From assembly GCF_900155945.1 (NCBI RefSeq), contig NZ_FTMN01000009.1:154347-218346 (forward strand): a stretch of 64,000 nucleotides of DNA. The letters are read 5' to 3'. Made by a program: the position numbers and the translations under genes. The stretch is from Marinobacterium stanieri (GTDB lineage: Bacteria > Pseudomonadota > Gammaproteobacteria > Pseudomonadales > Balneatricaceae). The first letter of the stretch is position 1. The number at the start of each line of letters is the position of its first letter. The notes below the pieces were generated by a model. That model was given only the letters and a program-made list of their open reading frames with translations. It was not told the origin of the DNA and searched no databases. Below are positions 1 to 10,413 of this stretch, one piece after another.

Positions 1-1
1 G

Positions 2-82
2 GCCGACCTGGACCCGGACGAGCTGCAGCAGGCACTGGAAGCTATTGCCGGTGACCTGATGGTGGATATCACCCTGCGCTAA
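2..82 (+). CDS. C-terminal end of an ACT-domain-like protein (possibly GcvR-type), 5' truncated
   Basis: Only the last 26 codons are visible, ending in TAA at 80-82 directly before a terminator. The tail reads as a helix rich in Leu, Glu and Gln followed by a short strand ending VDITLR. This resembles the end of double-ACT proteins such as the glycine-cleavage repressor GcvR, but the match is from memory and the fragment is too short to be firm. Codon use is typical of the window. Confidence 0.35.
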   Translation, partial: ADLDPDELQQALEAIAGDLMVDITLR

Positions 83-97
83 CGGCTGCAGATACAG

Positions 98-124
98 AAA
101 AGCCGCCCGAGGGCGGCTTTTTCA
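98..124. terminator. Bidirectional intrinsic terminator between the upstream gene and argH
   Basis: A GC-rich hairpin (AAGCCGCCC, loop GA, GGGCGGCTT) flanked by A and T runs on opposite sides. It can terminate the plus-strand gene ending at 82 and argH coming from the other side. Confidence 0.85.
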
Positions 125-158
125 TACCTGGCGGGAACCCGCCGTTCAGTACGCTCAA

Positions 159-1556
159 TCAGTCTGCGCGAGCCGCCAGCAGATCACGGCCGCGAATCAC
201 CGCTGCACGCACCTGGTCCGGTGCAGTACCGCCGATATGGTTACGTGCCGCCACCGAACCTTCCAGCGTCAGCACCTCGAACACATCCTGCTCGATGGTG
301 TCGGAGAACTGCTGCAGCTCTTCCAGCGTCATGTCGGACAGATCCTTGCCGGTCTTGATGCCGTAGGCCACGGACAGACCCACGATTTCATGGGCATCAC
401 GGAAGGCCACACCCTTGCGCACCAGGTAGTCAGCCAGATCAGTCGCGGTGGAGAAGCCACGACGGGCCGCTTCACGCATCTCGTCCTTGCGCGACTCAAT
501 CGCCGGCACCATGTCACCGAACGCACGCAGACAGCCCTTCACCGTATCCACGGCGTCGAACAGCGGTTCCTTGTCTTCCTGGTTGTCCTTGTTATAGGCC
601 AGCGGCTGGGACTTCATCAGGGTCAGCAGTGACATCAGGTGACCGTACACACGGCCGCTCTTGCCACGCACCAGCTCCGGCACGTCCGGATTCTTCTTCT
701 GCGGCATGATGGAAGAACCGGTGCAGAAGCGGTCCGGCAGGTTGATAAAGTTGAACTGGGCCGAGGTCCAGAGCACCAGCTCTTCCGACATGCGTGTCAT
801 GTGCATCAGCAGCACACTGGCAGCGGCACAGAACTCGATACCGAAGTCACGGTCGGACACCGCATCCAGGGAATTACCAGCCGGGGCATCAAACTGCAGC
901 AGCTCAGCCGTGTAGGCGCGGTCGATCGGATAAGTGGTACCGGCCAGCGCAGCAGCGCCCAGCGGCATCACGTTGACACGTTTGCGGCAGTCGGCGAAGC
1001 GTTCGTAGTCACGGCTCAGCATCTCGAACCAGGCCAGCAGATGGTGACCAAAGGTGACCGGCTGGGCCGTCTGCAGATGAGTAAAGCCCGGCATGATGGT
1101 GTCGGCTTCCTGCTCGGCCAGACCCAGCAGACCATCCTGCAGGCGGCTGATTTCGGCCAGCACCTGATCGATCTCGTCACGCATGTAGAGACGGATGTCG
1201 GTGGCGACCTGATCGTTACGGGAACGGCCGGTGTGCAGCTTCTTGCCGGTAATGCCGATCTTCTTGGTCAGCGCCGCTTCGATGTTCATATGCACATCTT
1301 CCAGCTCGACGGACCAGTCGAACTCTCCGCGCTCGATTTCAACCCGGATCTCGCCCAGACCGCGGATGATGGCATCACGCTCGTCTTCAGTCAGCACACC
1401 CACCTTGGCCAGCATGCGCGCGTGCGCCACCGAGCCCTGGATATCCTGCTTGTACAGGCGCTGGTCGAAATCGACGGATGCGGTAAAACGGGCTACGAAT
1501 GCGTCGGTCGGCTCATTAAAACGGCCGCCCCACTGCTGATTGGTTGTCTGGCTCAT
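159..1556 (-). CDS. argH: Argininosuccinate lyase
   Basis: The last enzyme of arginine synthesis; it splits argininosuccinate into arginine and fumarate in the cytosol. The 465-residue length is normal. The fumarase/aspartase superfamily signature [12 protein letters not shown] is at residues 280-291, including the catalytic serine loop, and the GFTHLQ motif with the general-acid histidine is near residue 160. The ATG at 1554-1556 is preceded by AGGAG about nine bases upstream. It is transcribed alone, divergently from hemC. In Pseudomonas the algZ-algR regulators lie between these two genes; here only about 180 bp separate them. Confidence 0.97.
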   Translation of the reverse strand: MSQTTNQQWGGRFNEPTDAFVARFTASVDFDQRLYKQDIQGSVAHARMLAKVGVLTEDERDAIIRGLGEIRVEIERGEFDWSVELEDVHMNIEAALTKKIGITGKKLHTGRSRNDQVATDIRLYMRDEIDQVLAEISRLQDGLLGLAEQEADTIMPGFTHLQTAQPVTFGHHLLAWFEMLSRDYERFADCRKRVNVMPLGAAALAGTTYPIDRAYTAELLQFDAPAGNSLDAVSDRDFGIEFCAAASVLLMHMTRMSEELVLWTSAQFNFINLPDRFCTGSSIMPQKKNPDVPELVRGKSGRVYGHLMSLLTLMKSQPLAYNKDNQEDKEPLFDAVDTVKGCLRAFGDMVPAIESRKDEMREAARRGFSTATDLADYLVRKGVAFRDAHEIVGLSVAYGIKTGKDLSDMTLEELQQFSDTIEQDVFEVLTLEGSVAARNHIGGTAPDQVRAAVIRGRDLLAARAD

Positions 1557-1614
1557 GCCGGGAATCTCCTGCTACTGATGCGGCCACCGCTGCGGCCCTG
1601 TCTGTTTGACGACG

Positions 1615-1623
1615 ATTATAACA
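1615..1623 (-). promoter_or_regulatory. Predicted extended -10 promoter of argH
   Basis: Read on the minus strand the sequence is TGTTATAAT, an extended -10 element with a perfect TATAAT. No good -35 hexamer lies 17 bases upstream. Transcription would start near 1608, giving a leader of about 50 nt. Confidence 0.45.
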
Positions 1624-1738
1624 ACCCTGCCCTGTATCAGTCTTGTGCCTGGGCACGCTTGGCCGTTATCTGCAGCGATCTGGTACACTTGGCTTTATTT
1701 TCCCGCTTGTCGAGTTGACGCTTGCCCAAGGAGAGTTC

Positions 1739-2677
1739 ATGTCCTGCACCATTCGCATCGCTACCCGTCGCAGTCTGCTGGCCCTCTGGCAGGCCGAGTA
1801 CGTCAAGGCCGAACTGGAACGGCACCATCCGGGAATCCAGGTCGAGCTGCTCAAGATCGAATCCCGCGGCGACAAGATTCTCGATACGCCCCTGGCCAAA
1901 ATCGGCGGCAAGGGCCTGTTTGTAAAAGAACTGGAAAACGCCCTGCTCGACGGCAGTGCCGATATCGCCGTGCACTCAATGAAAGACGTGCCCATGGAGT
2001 TCCCGGAAGGCCTGGGCCTGCCGGTGATCTGCGAACGCGAACGCCCGACCGATGCCTTTGTCAGCAACCAGTACAACAACCTGGACGAGCTGCCCGAAGG
2101 CGCCATTGTCGGCACCTCGTCCCTGCGCCGCGAAGTACAGATTCGCGAGCGTCGCCCCGACCTGCAGGTAAACTTCCTGCGCGGCAATGTACAGACCCGC
2201 CTGCGCAAGCTGGACGAAGGCCAGTACGATGCCATCATCCTGGCCACCGCCGGACTGATGCGCCTTGAACTGAATGAACGTATTCGTCAGGAGATCACAC
2301 CGGAAGAGAGCCTGCCCGCCGGAGGCCAGGGCGCCGTCGGCATCGAGTGCCGCAATGACGACGCTGAACTGATTGAGCTGCTGAAACCGCTGCACCACGC
2401 CGATACCGCCAGTCGTGTACTGGCCGAGCGCGCCCTCAACCGTCGCCTGGAAGGCGGCTGCCAGGTCCCGATCGGCTGCTACGCCGTACTAGATGAGGCA
2501 GGTGAAGAGCTCTACCTGCGTGGTCTGGTCGGCCGCCCGGATGGTACCCGTGTGCTGCGTGACGAGATTCGCGGTCCGCGCGCCGAAGCAGAAGCCATGG
2601 GAATCACCCTGGCCGACCGCCTGCTCGGCGCCGGTGCCGATGAAATTCTGCGCGAGGTGTACAGCGAGCGTGGCTGA
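1739..2677 (+). CDS. hemC: Porphobilinogen deaminase (hydroxymethylbilane synthase)
   Basis: Joins four porphobilinogen units into hydroxymethylbilane, the third committed step of tetrapyrrole synthesis. It has 312 residues, the usual size. The dipyrromethane-cofactor cysteine is Cys241 in [10 protein letters not shown] and the catalytic aspartate is in HSMKDVP (residue 83). I chose ATG 1739, which has AAGGAG just upstream and gives the conserved start [10 protein letters not shown]; an in-frame start at 1643 would add an unconserved extension. First gene of hemC-hemD-hemX-hemY; hemD begins inside its last codons. Confidence 0.97.
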   Translation: MSCTIRIATRRSLLALWQAEYVKAELERHHPGIQVELLKIESRGDKILDTPLAKIGGKGLFVKELENALLDGSADIAVHSMKDVPMEFPEGLGLPVICERERPTDAFVSNQYNNLDELPEGAIVGTSSLRREVQIRERRPDLQVNFLRGNVQTRLRKLDEGQYDAIILATAGLMRLELNERIRQEITPEESLPAGGQGAVGIECRNDDAELIELLKPLHHADTASRVLAERALNRRLEGGCQVPIGCYAVLDEAGEELYLRGLVGRPDGTRVLRDEIRGPRAEAEAMGITLADRLLGAGADEILREVYSERG

Positions 2678-3452
2678 GCCCTCCCTGCCACTGGCCGGGC
2701 AACGGGTGCTGGTCACCCGCCCCGAACACCAGGCCGCTAACCAGATCGAACTGCTGCGCCAACTGGGTGCCGAGCCGGTACCCTTGCCACTGCTGGAAAT
2801 TTTGTCCACCACCGCTGCAGATGGCGCCGACTTCCAGCAGTGCAAGGCCTGCATTCTCGATCTGGACCTCTACCGCGATGTGATTTTCGTCAGCCCCAAC
2901 GCCGCCCGCATTGGCGCCGACTGGATTGACGACTACTGGCCACAGCTGCCTTTAGGCGTACGCTGGGTCGGTATTGGCAAGCAAACCGCCGATACCCTGC
3001 AACAGCTCGGCTTTGATGCCTGGCACGCAGCCGGCGGTTATGACTCTGAAACCCTGCTGGCCGACCCCAGCATGCAGCAGATGGATGACGCGCGCGTACT
3101 GATTTTACGCGCGGAAGGCGGACGCGACCTCCTGGCACAGACACTGCAACAGCGTGGTGCCCGCGTCGACTATGCCCATATCTATCGCCGCGGCTGTCCC
3201 GAATACCCGCCAGGGCTTATCCAAAGTACTATTTATGCACAGCCCTTATCGGCTATGCTGATTACCAGTGGTCAGGCACTGCGTAATCTGCTGACGCTGT
3301 GCGCAACCTTCAATAACCGCCTGACTGATACAACCGTCATCGTTCCCAGTGCCCGCCTTGCCGAGCTGGCCCGTTCGCTGGGATTCAACCGAATCCGGGT
3401 AGCCTCAGGACCGGACGACACGTCCATGGTCAATACACTGCTACCCGCATGA
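2670..3452 (+). CDS. hemD: Uroporphyrinogen-III synthase
   Basis: Closes hydroxymethylbilane with inversion of ring D to give uroporphyrinogen III. The protein is about 260 residues and starts with the family-typical [15 protein letters not shown]. It is a diverse family with two alpha/beta lobes and few invariant residues. The GTG start at 2670 overlaps the end of hemC by 8 bp, suggesting translational coupling; the open frame runs further upstream inside hemC, but that part is not HemD-like. hemX follows after 15 bp. Confidence 0.93.
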   Translation: MAEPSLPLAGQRVLVTRPEHQAANQIELLRQLGAEPVPLPLLEILSTTAADGADFQQCKACILDLDLYRDVIFVSPNAARIGADWIDDYWPQLPLGVRWVGIGKQTADTLQQLGFDAWHAAGGYDSETLLADPSMQQMDDARVLILRAEGGRDLLAQTLQQRGARVDYAHIYRRGCPEYPPGLIQSTIYAQPLSAMLITSGQALRNLLTLCATFNNRLTDTTVIVPSARLAELARSLGFNRIRVASGPDDTSMVNTLLPA

Positions 3453-3467
3453 CAACCGGAATACGGC

Positions 3468-4760
3468 ATGAAAGACAAGCGCAACGATCAACAGGATAAG
3501 GACACCAACTCTTCGCTGCCTGAAGACACCACGCCCGATACTGCCTCGGCTCAGGACAGTGAAAACGCCTCTGCAACCGATGCGCCGGCCCCGGAAAGCA
3601 AGCCGGACGCCGCGACAGACAAGGCGGCAACCGAAGCAGCCGAGCCTGCAAAGGCCGAGACGACTCCTCCACCGGCCGCTGAACCCGCCAAAGCAGAGTC
3701 CCAGCCCGAACAGCCTGCCCGTCAGGGTGCCACCTGGCCCGGCAAACTGGCCCTGGCCCTGTCACTGGTCGCACTCGGTGGCGGAGGCTACCTGTTCTGG
3801 GAAGGCTGGCAGCTGAAACAATCCAGCAGCCAGCAGCAGAGCCAGATCTCGCAGCAGGTCGAAACCGCACTGGCCAACGGCCGCGCTGATACGGCAGAAA
3901 CCCTGGCCAGCGTCAGCCAGCAACTGGGCCAGCTGCAGGCGCAGGCTGAAGCAGACAAGGCCAATATCGACCAGCTGCAGGATCGCCTGACCCGCAGCAT
4001 TCAGCAGGTCACGGCCACCGCCGAAGTCAGCCGCAAGGACTGGCTCATGGCTGAAGTGGAATACCTGCTGCGCCTGGCCAACCAGCGCGTATTGATGGAG
4101 CAGACCGCCAATGGCGCGCTTAACCTGCTCAAGTCGGCCGACCAGATCCTGCGCGAAACCGACGACGTCACCCTCTACGATGTGCGCAAGGCATTGGCAG
4201 AGGATATCGCCGCACTGGAAGCCGTGCCCAAGCTGGATTCCGAGGGCATGTTCCTGAAACTGTCAGCCCTGAACCGACAGGTCGACAACCTGCGTGTCAC
4301 CCCGATTACCGACAAGCGCAAGCTGCCATCACTGCTGGAAGACATTACTCCGGAAAGCGTGGAAGAAACCTGGGGGCAGGATATCAAGGCCAGCTGGAAC
4401 CAGGCCGTGGACAAGTTTGAGCAGCTGATCGTGATCCAGCATCATGATGAGCCGGTCAAACCGCTGATGTCACCGGAACAGACCTTCTTCCTGCAGCAGA
4501 ACCTGCACCTGATGCTGGAACAGGCCCAGATGGCCCTGCTGCAGCGTAAACAGCAGGCGTACGACGCCAGCCTGGAAAAAGCTCACACCTGGATCGGCAC
4601 GCACTTTGATGCCGAAGATGCCAATACCCAGGCACTGCTGCGCGGTCTGACAGAACTCCAGGGCATCAACGTAGCACCGGAGCTGCCAGACATTTCCGGC
4701 TCGCTGACCACCCTCAAGGCTTACCTGCAGCAGATGCAGAAACTGCGCGAGGAGGGTTAA
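3468..4760 (+). CDS. hemX: HemX, membrane-anchored uroporphyrinogen-III C-methyltransferase-like protein
   Basis: A 430-residue protein always found between hemD and hemY. The first 90 residues are a low-complexity cytoplasmic tail rich in Ala, Pro, Glu and Lys. One transmembrane helix follows (about 91-111), then a coiled-coil, Gln-rich periplasmic region (about 117-180) and the HemX domain. Despite its family name it lacks the SAM-binding motifs of true CysG-type methyltransferases. Its role in haem synthesis is not settled; a scaffold or regulator function is a common suggestion. Confidence 0.9.
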   Translation: MKDKRNDQQDKDTNSSLPEDTTPDTASAQDSENASATDAPAPESKPDAATDKAATEAAEPAKAETTPPPAAEPAKAESQPEQPARQGATWPGKLALALSLVALGGGGYLFWEGWQLKQSSSQQQSQISQQVETALANGRADTAETLASVSQQLGQLQAQAEADKANIDQLQDRLTRSIQQVTATAEVSRKDWLMAEVEYLLRLANQRVLMEQTANGALNLLKSADQILRETDDVTLYDVRKALAEDIAALEAVPKLDSEGMFLKLSALNRQVDNLRVTPITDKRKLPSLLEDITPESVEETWGQDIKASWNQAVDKFEQLIVIQHHDEPVKPLMSPEQTFFLQQNLHLMLEQAQMALLQRKQQAYDASLEKAHTWIGTHFDAEDANTQALLRGLTELQGINVAPELPDISGSLTTLKAYLQQMQKLREEG

Positions 4761-4764
4761 GGCG

Positions 4765-6063
4765 ATGAAGAAACTGTTTATCTTCCTGCTGATATTCCTC
4801 GTGGTCGGTGCCTGGCTGGGCCAGCTGATGGTGCAGGACCCGGGCTATGTCCTGCTGGCCTACAAGCAGACAACAGTGGAAACCAGCCTCTGGGTGCTGC
4901 TGTTGCTGTTGATCGTCGGCTTTGCGCTGGTGCACTGGCTGCTCAACCTGATCGGCAATGCCCGTCTGCCCGGCGATAAGGTGCGCAGCTGGCGCAGCAA
5001 TCGTAACCGCCGTGTCGCCCACAACAAGACCCTCAAGGGTCTGGCTGCCCTGTCTGAAGGCAGCTGGTGGAAAGCCCAGCGTTACCTGAGCCAGGCAGCC
5101 GAGCGTTCCGACCTGCCAGTAGTGAACTACCTGGCCGCGGCCCGTGCCGCCCACGAACAGGGCGACACCAAAGCCTCGGACGCTCTGCTGGCCAAGGCGC
5201 GTGAAAGCAGCCCGAAAACGGAAGTGGCGGTCGGCCTGACTCAGGCCGAGCTGCAGCTTGAGCGCGGTCAGCTTGAGCCCTGCCTGGCCAACCTGCTGAA
5301 CCTGCGTCGCCGGGCACCGAAGAACACTCAGGTGCTGCGCATGCTGAAGGATACTTACCTGCGCCTGGAAGACTGGCTGGCTCTGATCCAGCTGCTACCG
5401 GAACTGAAAAAGCAGCATGTAGTGGAAGCCGAAGCAGCCACCGAGCTGGAACGCCAGTGTCACCGCAACCGCCTGCAGCAATGCTTGCAGCCGCTGGAGG
5501 ACAGCAGCGACAGTGATGAAAAACTGCGTACGCTGAGCCGCAGCTGGCAGGCCGTGCCTCAGGCGCTGCAACGCGACCCCGAGCTGGCCGCGGAGTATGT
5601 TGAGCTGATGCGTTCGATCGGTGCCGAGCATGAGACCGAAAGTGTTCTGCTGGACCTGATCAAGCGTCGCTGGGATGCGCCTCTGGTGCGTCTATACGGT
5701 CTGGTGCAGGGCAAGGACCCGCACAAGCAGCTGGAGCAGGCACAGCGCTGGCTCAAGCGTAACCCGGATTCAGCCGAACTGGAGTTGACACTGGGCCGCC
5801 TCAACATGCGTCTAGAGAACTGGGGCAAGGCGATTGATCACCTGGAACGCAGTCTGGAACTGCAGCCCGGTGGCGAAGCCGCCGAGGAACTGCAGCGCCT
5901 GCTGCTGCATCTGGGCGAACATGAGCGCTTGCAGCAGCTGTTCAAACGTCAGCTGTTGCAAACCTCGACCGCTCTGCCGGCACTGCCACTTCCGCCAGCC
6001 GAAGAGGCCAGGGAAGAAAGCGCTGCGAATGCCGATACCGGTGAAGCCAAAGCCACCAGCTGA
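4765..6063 (+). CDS. hemY: HemY, membrane-bound TPR protein of the haem operon
   Basis: A 432-residue inner-membrane protein with two N-terminal transmembrane helices (about 2-22 and 41-62), then a long stretch of TPR-like helical repeats (about 80-400) and an Ala/Glu-rich tail. This is the proteobacterial HemY, unrelated to the protoporphyrinogen oxidase of the same name in Bacillus. The ribosome site GGAGGG overlaps the end of hemX and the spacing is 4 bp, so it is the last gene of the operon. A strong terminator follows. Confidence 0.92.
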   Translation: MKKLFIFLLIFLVVGAWLGQLMVQDPGYVLLAYKQTTVETSLWVLLLLLIVGFALVHWLLNLIGNARLPGDKVRSWRSNRNRRVAHNKTLKGLAALSEGSWWKAQRYLSQAAERSDLPVVNYLAAARAAHEQGDTKASDALLAKARESSPKTEVAVGLTQAELQLERGQLEPCLANLLNLRRRAPKNTQVLRMLKDTYLRLEDWLALIQLLPELKKQHVVEAEAATELERQCHRNRLQQCLQPLEDSSDSDEKLRTLSRSWQAVPQALQRDPELAAEYVELMRSIGAEHETESVLLDLIKRRWDAPLVRLYGLVQGKDPHKQLEQAQRWLKRNPDSAELELTLGRLNMRLENWGKAIDHLERSLELQPGGEAAEELQRLLLHLGEHERLQQLFKRQLLQTSTALPALPLPPAEEAREESAANADTGEAKATS

Positions 6064-6080
6064 GGCTGAAACACAAAGCA

Positions 6081-6107
6081 AAACGGGCAGCCTGGGCTGC
6101 CCGTTTT
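6081..6107. terminator. Bidirectional terminator between hemY and the flavin reductase gene
   Basis: Hairpin AAACGGGCAGCC / GGCTGCCCGTTT with a two-base loop, a T run on the plus strand and an A run on the other side. It serves the two convergent transcripts. Confidence 0.88.
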
Positions 6108-6136
6108 TGTATCCCTTGAGTCTGACGTCAGTCAGC

Positions 6137-6895
6137 TCAGGCTTTCTTGTCCGGACGCGGCGCCCAGGCGAACACGTCCGAATGAATCTGAGCTTCGCTC
6201 ACACCCTTCTCTTCGAGTCGATCCACCAGCGCATGCACCATACCCGGTGAACCACAGGCGTAAACCGCCAGGTGTTCATCAACGCTCTCCAGCTGATCCG
6301 CCAGCACGTTAGGCATCAGACCGGTCAGGCCTTCCCAGCCCGGGCTGTTTTCCGGTTCACTCACCACCGGTACGAAGCGCACATTGGCATGCTCGGAAAC
6401 CCACTGCTGCGGCAGCTTCTCCAGGTACATGTCCGCTTCCACTCGCGCGCCCCAGTAGATATCGATGGGGTTGGAGACCTGGTTCGCCAGCAGGTGCTCA
6501 ACCATGCTCTTGATCTGGGCAAAGCCGGTGCTGGCAGCAGCGAAGACAAAGCGGGTCTCCGGTTTCAGCTCGGCCTCAACCAGATGCACCTTGCCCTTGG
6601 GCAGCTCCACATCCACCTGCGACTGGCTGCGCAGGTGGTTCAGGATCATGGCATTGAATTCACTGCCCGGCACTTCGCGGATGTGCAGCTCCAGATCACG
6701 GCCCTGATCCGGTGCCGAAGCGATGGAAAAAGACGCCTTCTTGCCTTCCGGCAGGCACAGATCCAGATACTGGCCGGCATGGAAATGCACGTTCTGCCTG
6801 TCACTGGCCTCCAGGCGCAGGCGCACCCGGTACACATCGTGGTTAAGGGCCTCAAAGCCGGTAATGTCGCAATGTTTCTGTTCTACGGGAAACAC
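6137..6895 (-). CDS. NAD(P)H-flavin reductase, Fre/LuxG-like
   Basis: A 252-residue ferredoxin-reductase-fold protein. The N-terminal half is a FAD-binding barrel with a degenerate RxYS motif (ASFSIAS near residue 56). The C-terminal half binds NAD(P)H (AAASTGFAQIKSM near 120 and YACGSPGMV near 213). There is no 2Fe-2S domain. It starts at GTG 6895 with GGGAG upstream and lies 46 bp after ubiD on the same strand, the pairing also seen for fre-ubiD in enterics. A reductase supplying reduced flavin near the UbiD/UbiX pathway is plausible (prenyl-FMN is made from reduced FMN), but that link is an inference. Confidence 0.85.
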   Translation of the reverse strand: MFPVEQKHCDITGFEALNHDVYRVRLRLEASDRQNVHFHAGQYLDLCLPEGKKASFSIASAPDQGRDLELHIREVPGSEFNAMILNHLRSQSQVDVELPKGKVHLVEAELKPETRFVFAAASTGFAQIKSMVEHLLANQVSNPIDIYWGARVEADMYLEKLPQQWVSEHANVRFVPVVSEPENSPGWEGLTGLMPNVLADQLESVDEHLAVYACGSPGMVHALVDRLEEKGVSEAQIHSDVFAWAPRPDKKA

Positions 6896-6941
6896 GTTAT
6901 CACTCCCTGGTCGAGCAGAATCGCAGCTCGAGTAGTTGGGT

Positions 6942-8417
6942 TTAACAAATATTCAGTTCGTCCCAGATCTCGTCGACCCGCGTTTTAACATCCGGGTCCA
7001 TCTGGATGGGCTCGCCCCATTCGCGATCAGTCTCGCCCTGCCACTTGTTGGTGGCATCCATCCCCATTTTGGACCCCAAACCGGAGACCGGGGAGGCAAA
7101 ATCGAGATAGTCGATCGGCGTATTGTCGATCATCACCGTATCCCGCTTGGGATCCATACGCGTGGTAATCGCCCATATAACATCCTGCCAATCGCGTGCG
7201 TTTACATCGTCATCACAGACTATGACAAACTTGGTGTACATGAATTGGCGCAGGAAAGACCAGACACCCAGCATCACGCGTTTGGCATGACCGGGGTACT
7301 GCTTCTTCATCGTCACCACCGCCATGCGGTAGGAACAGCCCTCTGGCGGCAGGTAGAAATCCACGATCTCGGGGAACTGCTTCTGCAGAATCGGCACGAA
7401 CACTTCGTTCAGCGCGACGCCCAGCACTGCCGGTTCATCAGGCGGACGGCCGGTGTAGGTACTGTGATAGATGGCATCCTTGCGCCGCGTGATGCGCTCC
7501 ACGGTAAACACCGGGAAACGATCCACCTCGTTGTAATAGCCGGTGTGATCGCCAAAAGGCCCCTCGTCCGCCATCTCGTCGGGGTCGATATAGCCTTCCA
7601 GAATAATCTCGGCACTGGCTGGCACCTGAAGGTCGTTGCCCAGACATTTGACCACTTCCGTTTTGCCACCACGCAGGAGGCCGGCAAAGGCATACTCGGA
7701 CAGAGTATCCGGCACCGGCGTCACCGCTCCGAGGATCGTGGCCGGGTCTGCACCCAGCGCCACCGACACCGGGAATTTTTCGCCCGGATGCGCCGCTTTC
7801 CACTCACGGAAATCCAGTGCTCCGCCACGGTGAGCCAGCCAGCGCATGATCAGCTTGTTGCGGCCGATCAGCTGCTGGCGGTAGATACCCAGATTCTGCC
7901 GCGACTTTTCCGGACCACGGGTGATCACCAGTGGCCAGGTGACCAGCGGACCGGCATCCCCGGGCCAGCAGGTCTGAATCGGAATGTGGTTCAGATCGAC
8001 GTCGTCACCTTCGATCACCACTTCCTGACAGGGGGCCTTGCGTACCTGCTTGGGCCCCATATTGAGCACCTGCTTGTACAGCGGCAGCTTGTCCCAGGCA
8101 TCTTTCATGCCCTTGGGCGGCTCAGGTTCTTTCAGCTGGGCCAGCAGTTTACCGACATCACGCAGTGCCTTGACCGACTCTTCGCCCATGCCCAGCGCTA
8201 CACGCTCGGGCGTGCCGAACAGGTTGCCCAGCACCGGCATGTCATATCCCTTGGGGTTCTCGAACAGCAGCGCCGGACCACCGGCCCTGAGGGTGCGATC
8301 ACAGATTTCGGTCATTTCCAGCACCGGGTCTACCGGCATGCTGATCCGCTTCAGTTCGCCACGTGCTTCCAGCATCTGGATAAAATCACGCAGGTCCTTG
8401 TACTTGGGTGTCGACAT
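6942..8417 (-). CDS. ubiD: 4-hydroxy-3-polyprenylbenzoate decarboxylase
   Basis: Removes the ring carboxyl in ubiquinone synthesis using the prenylated FMN cofactor made by UbiX. The 491-residue length and the start [20 protein letters not shown] are typical. The conserved region [11 protein letters not shown] (near residue 290) carries the active-site glutamate and metal-binding area. It is followed by the flavin reductase gene, so the two probably share a transcript. The rho terminator lies upstream, so a separate promoter is expected. Confidence 0.96.
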   Translation of the reverse strand: MSTPKYKDLRDFIQMLEARGELKRISMPVDPVLEMTEICDRTLRAGGPALLFENPKGYDMPVLGNLFGTPERVALGMGEESVKALRDVGKLLAQLKEPEPPKGMKDAWDKLPLYKQVLNMGPKQVRKAPCQEVVIEGDDVDLNHIPIQTCWPGDAGPLVTWPLVITRGPEKSRQNLGIYRQQLIGRNKLIMRWLAHRGGALDFREWKAAHPGEKFPVSVALGADPATILGAVTPVPDTLSEYAFAGLLRGGKTEVVKCLGNDLQVPASAEIILEGYIDPDEMADEGPFGDHTGYYNEVDRFPVFTVERITRRKDAIYHSTYTGRPPDEPAVLGVALNEVFVPILQKQFPEIVDFYLPPEGCSYRMAVVTMKKQYPGHAKRVMLGVWSFLRQFMYTKFVIVCDDDVNARDWQDVIWAITTRMDPKRDTVMIDNTPIDYLDFASPVSGLGSKMGMDATNKWQGETDREWGEPIQMDPDVKTRVDEIWDELNIC

Positions 8418-8503
8418 GAGAAGGTTCGTTCCAGCCAGGCCGCCCTGAGGGCAAGAGGGTTTGAAGTTCGTTGCCGGCAGACCTGAAGCCAGCCGACAGA
8501 TAC

Positions 8504-8535
8504 AAAAAAGGGTAAGTGTGAGCTTACCCTTTTTC
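8504..8535 (-). terminator. Intrinsic terminator of rho
   Basis: A near-perfect inverted repeat (AAAAAGGGTAAG, short loop, CTTACCCTTTTT), located 36 bp after the rho stop codon in the direction of rho transcription. Confidence 0.85.
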
Positions 8536-8570
8536 TACCCGGTTCGGATCACCGCAGGGGTGACACCGGA

Positions 8571-9830
8571 TTACTTGCGCTTCATCGACAGGAAGAACTC
8601 GTCGTTGGTCTTGAAGTCCTTCAGCTTGTCGATGACAAACTCGGTCGCTGCCGTGTCTTCCATCGGATCCAGCAGCTTGCGCAGAATCCACATGCGCTGC
8701 AGCTCCTCTTCCGAGGTCAGCAGATCTTCACGACGCGTGCCGGAACGGCGGATGTTGATCGCCGGGAATACGCGCTTCTCGGCCACCTTGCGGTCCAGGT
8801 GCACTTCGGAGTTACCGGTACCCTTGAACTCCTCAAAGATCACTTCGTCCATCTTGGAGCCGGTGTCGACCAGCGCCGTAGCGATGATGGTCAGGCTGCC
8901 GCCCTCTTCGATGTTACGTGCCGCACCGAAGAAACGCTTGGGGCGTTCCAGTGCGTGCGCGTCCACACCACCGGTCAGTACCTTGCCGGACGACGGGATC
9001 ACGGTGTTGTAGGCACGGGCCAGACGGGTGATGGAGTCGAGCAGGATCACCACATCCTTCTTGTGCTCGGTAAGACGCTTGGCCTTTTCCAACACCATTT
9101 CCGCAACCTGCACGTGACGTGACGGCGGCTCATCGAAGGTCGACGCAACCACTTCGCCGCGCACGGTGCGCTGCATTTCGGTTACTTCCTCGGGACGCTC
9201 ATCAATCAGCAGCACGATCAGGTAACACTCGGGGTTGTTACGGGTGATGCTGTTGGCGATGTTCTGCAGCATCAGCGTCTTACCCGCTTTCGGCGGCGAC
9301 ACGATCAGTGCGCGCTGGCCTTTACCCATCGGGCAGACCAGATCGATCACACGAGCGGTCAAATCCTCGGTACTGCCGTTACCGATCTCCATGCGCAGAC
9401 GTTCCTGCGCAAACAGCGGTGTCAGGTTCTCGAACAGGATTTTGCTCTTCGCGTTTTCCGGACGGTCATAGTTGATCTCATTGACCTTCAGCAGCGCGAA
9501 GTAACGCTCGCCATCCTTCGGCGGACGAATCTTACCGGCAATGGTGTCACCGGTACGCAGATTGAAGCGACGGATCTGACTGGGCGATACATAGATGTCG
9601 TCAGGGCCGGCCAGGTAGGAAGAATCGGCAGAGCGCAGAAAGCCGAAGCCATCCTGCAAAATTTCCAGTACGCCGTTGCCGTAGATGTCCTCACCGCTTT
9701 TGGCATGTCGCTTCAAGATCGCGAAGATGACATCCTGCTTGCGGGAGCGGGCCATGTTGTCGAGGCCCATTTCGGTCGCGATTTCCAGGAGTTCCGGAAC
9801 GCTTTTAAGTTTCAGTTCGGTAAGATTCAT
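8571..9830 (-). CDS. rho: Transcription termination factor Rho
   Basis: The hexameric RNA-dependent ATPase that ends transcription of untranslated RNA. It has the standard 419 residues: an N-terminal helical bundle, a cold-shock-like RNA-binding domain (about 50-125, with GFGFLR) and the ATPase core with Walker A SPPKAGKT at 178-185 and the Q/R loops. The start MNLTELK is conserved. It sits downstream of trxA on the same strand, as in Pseudomonas, but has its own promoter and a leader of about 130 nt; Rho genes are often self-regulated in such leaders. Confidence 0.98.
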   Translation of the reverse strand: MNLTELKLKSVPELLEIATEMGLDNMARSRKQDVIFAILKRHAKSGEDIYGNGVLEILQDGFGFLRSADSSYLAGPDDIYVSPSQIRRFNLRTGDTIAGKIRPPKDGERYFALLKVNEINYDRPENAKSKILFENLTPLFAQERLRMEIGNGSTEDLTARVIDLVCPMGKGQRALIVSPPKAGKTLMLQNIANSITRNNPECYLIVLLIDERPEEVTEMQRTVRGEVVASTFDEPPSRHVQVAEMVLEKAKRLTEHKKDVVILLDSITRLARAYNTVIPSSGKVLTGGVDAHALERPKRFFGAARNIEEGGSLTIIATALVDTGSKMDEVIFEEFKGTGNSEVHLDRKVAEKRVFPAINIRRSGTRREDLLTSEEELQRMWILRKLLDPMEDTAATEFVIDKLKDFKTNDEFFLSMKRK

Positions 9831-9961
9831 AGTTTTCAGGAAGCAGCCACAGCTGGCTGGTTACGGATGGTAACCGGACGGTTAGTCGGAAGAATGTAAT
9901 AAAGGTTCAGGTACTGCAATTGGAGCCCTGGCAATGGCACGCCGGGCCGATAAGTAAAGCT

Positions 9962-9990
9962 ACTATAAAAGGTAACCTGGGGGCTGTCCA
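9962..9990 (-). promoter_or_regulatory. Predicted sigma-70 promoter of rho
   Basis: On the minus strand TGGACA (9985-9990) and TATAGT (9962-9967) are separated by exactly 17 bp, about 130 bp upstream of the rho ATG and just after the trxA terminator. The predicted leader is about 125 nt and contains no open frame. Confidence 0.6.
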
Positions 9991-10002
9991 GCGCCACAAC
10001 GA

Positions 10003-10028
10003 AAAACGCAGCCCTGAGGCTGCGTTTT
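10003..10028 (-). terminator. Intrinsic terminator of trxA
   Basis: An 11-bp perfect stem (AAAACGCAGCC / GGCTGCGTTTT) with a CTGA loop and a short T run, 14 bp after the trxA stop. Confidence 0.85.
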
Positions 10029-10042
10029 AACGGTATAGACGC

Positions 10043-10369
10043 TTAGAGGTTCGCGTCGATGAAGGCGGCCAGCTGAGATTTGGACAGCGCGCCTACTTTG
10101 GTCGCTTCAACGTTACCACCCTTGAACAGCATCAGCGTGGGGATACCACGGATACCGAATTTGGGCGGAGTTTCGTTGTTCTCGTCAATGTTCAGCTTGC
10201 AGACCTTGAGCTTGCCATCGTATTCCTTGGCAATCTCTTCCAGCACCGGGGCGATCATCTTGCAGGGTCCGCACCACTCGGCCCAGTAGTCTACCAGTAC
10301 GGCGCCATCAGCCTTGAGCACGTCATCCTCGAAAGAGGCATCAGTTACATTGACGATATTTTCACTCAT
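10043..10369 (-). CDS. trxA: Thioredoxin 1
   Basis: A small cytosolic dithiol oxidoreductase of 108 residues with the redox motif WCGPC at 32-36 and the conserved cis-proline loop (GIPTLMLF). I chose ATG 10369, preceded by GGAG nine bases upstream and giving the conserved [10 protein letters not shown]; an in-frame codon at 10423 only adds an unconserved 18-residue extension. It is transcribed towards rho and divergently from ppx, the order found in Pseudomonas. Confidence 0.97.
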   Translation of the reverse strand: MSENIVNVTDASFEDDVLKADGAVLVDYWAEWCGPCKMIAPVLEEIAKEYDGKLKVCKLNIDENNETPPKFGIRGIPTLMLFKGGNVEATKVGALSKSQLAAFIDANL

Positions 10370-10413
10370 GAATAGATTCTCCAGTGCACCAGGTGCGTTA
10401 GAAACAGTGGTCG

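Noticed and set aside
1643..1738. Longer N-terminus for HemC
   Set aside because: The added 32 residues are not conserved and ATG 1739 has an excellent ribosome site.
6936..8486. Long plus-strand open frame opposite ubiD (516 codons)
   Set aside because: It lies antisense to the fully conserved ubiD, has a His/Arg-rich composition and no ribosome site; a shadow of GC-rich coding sequence.
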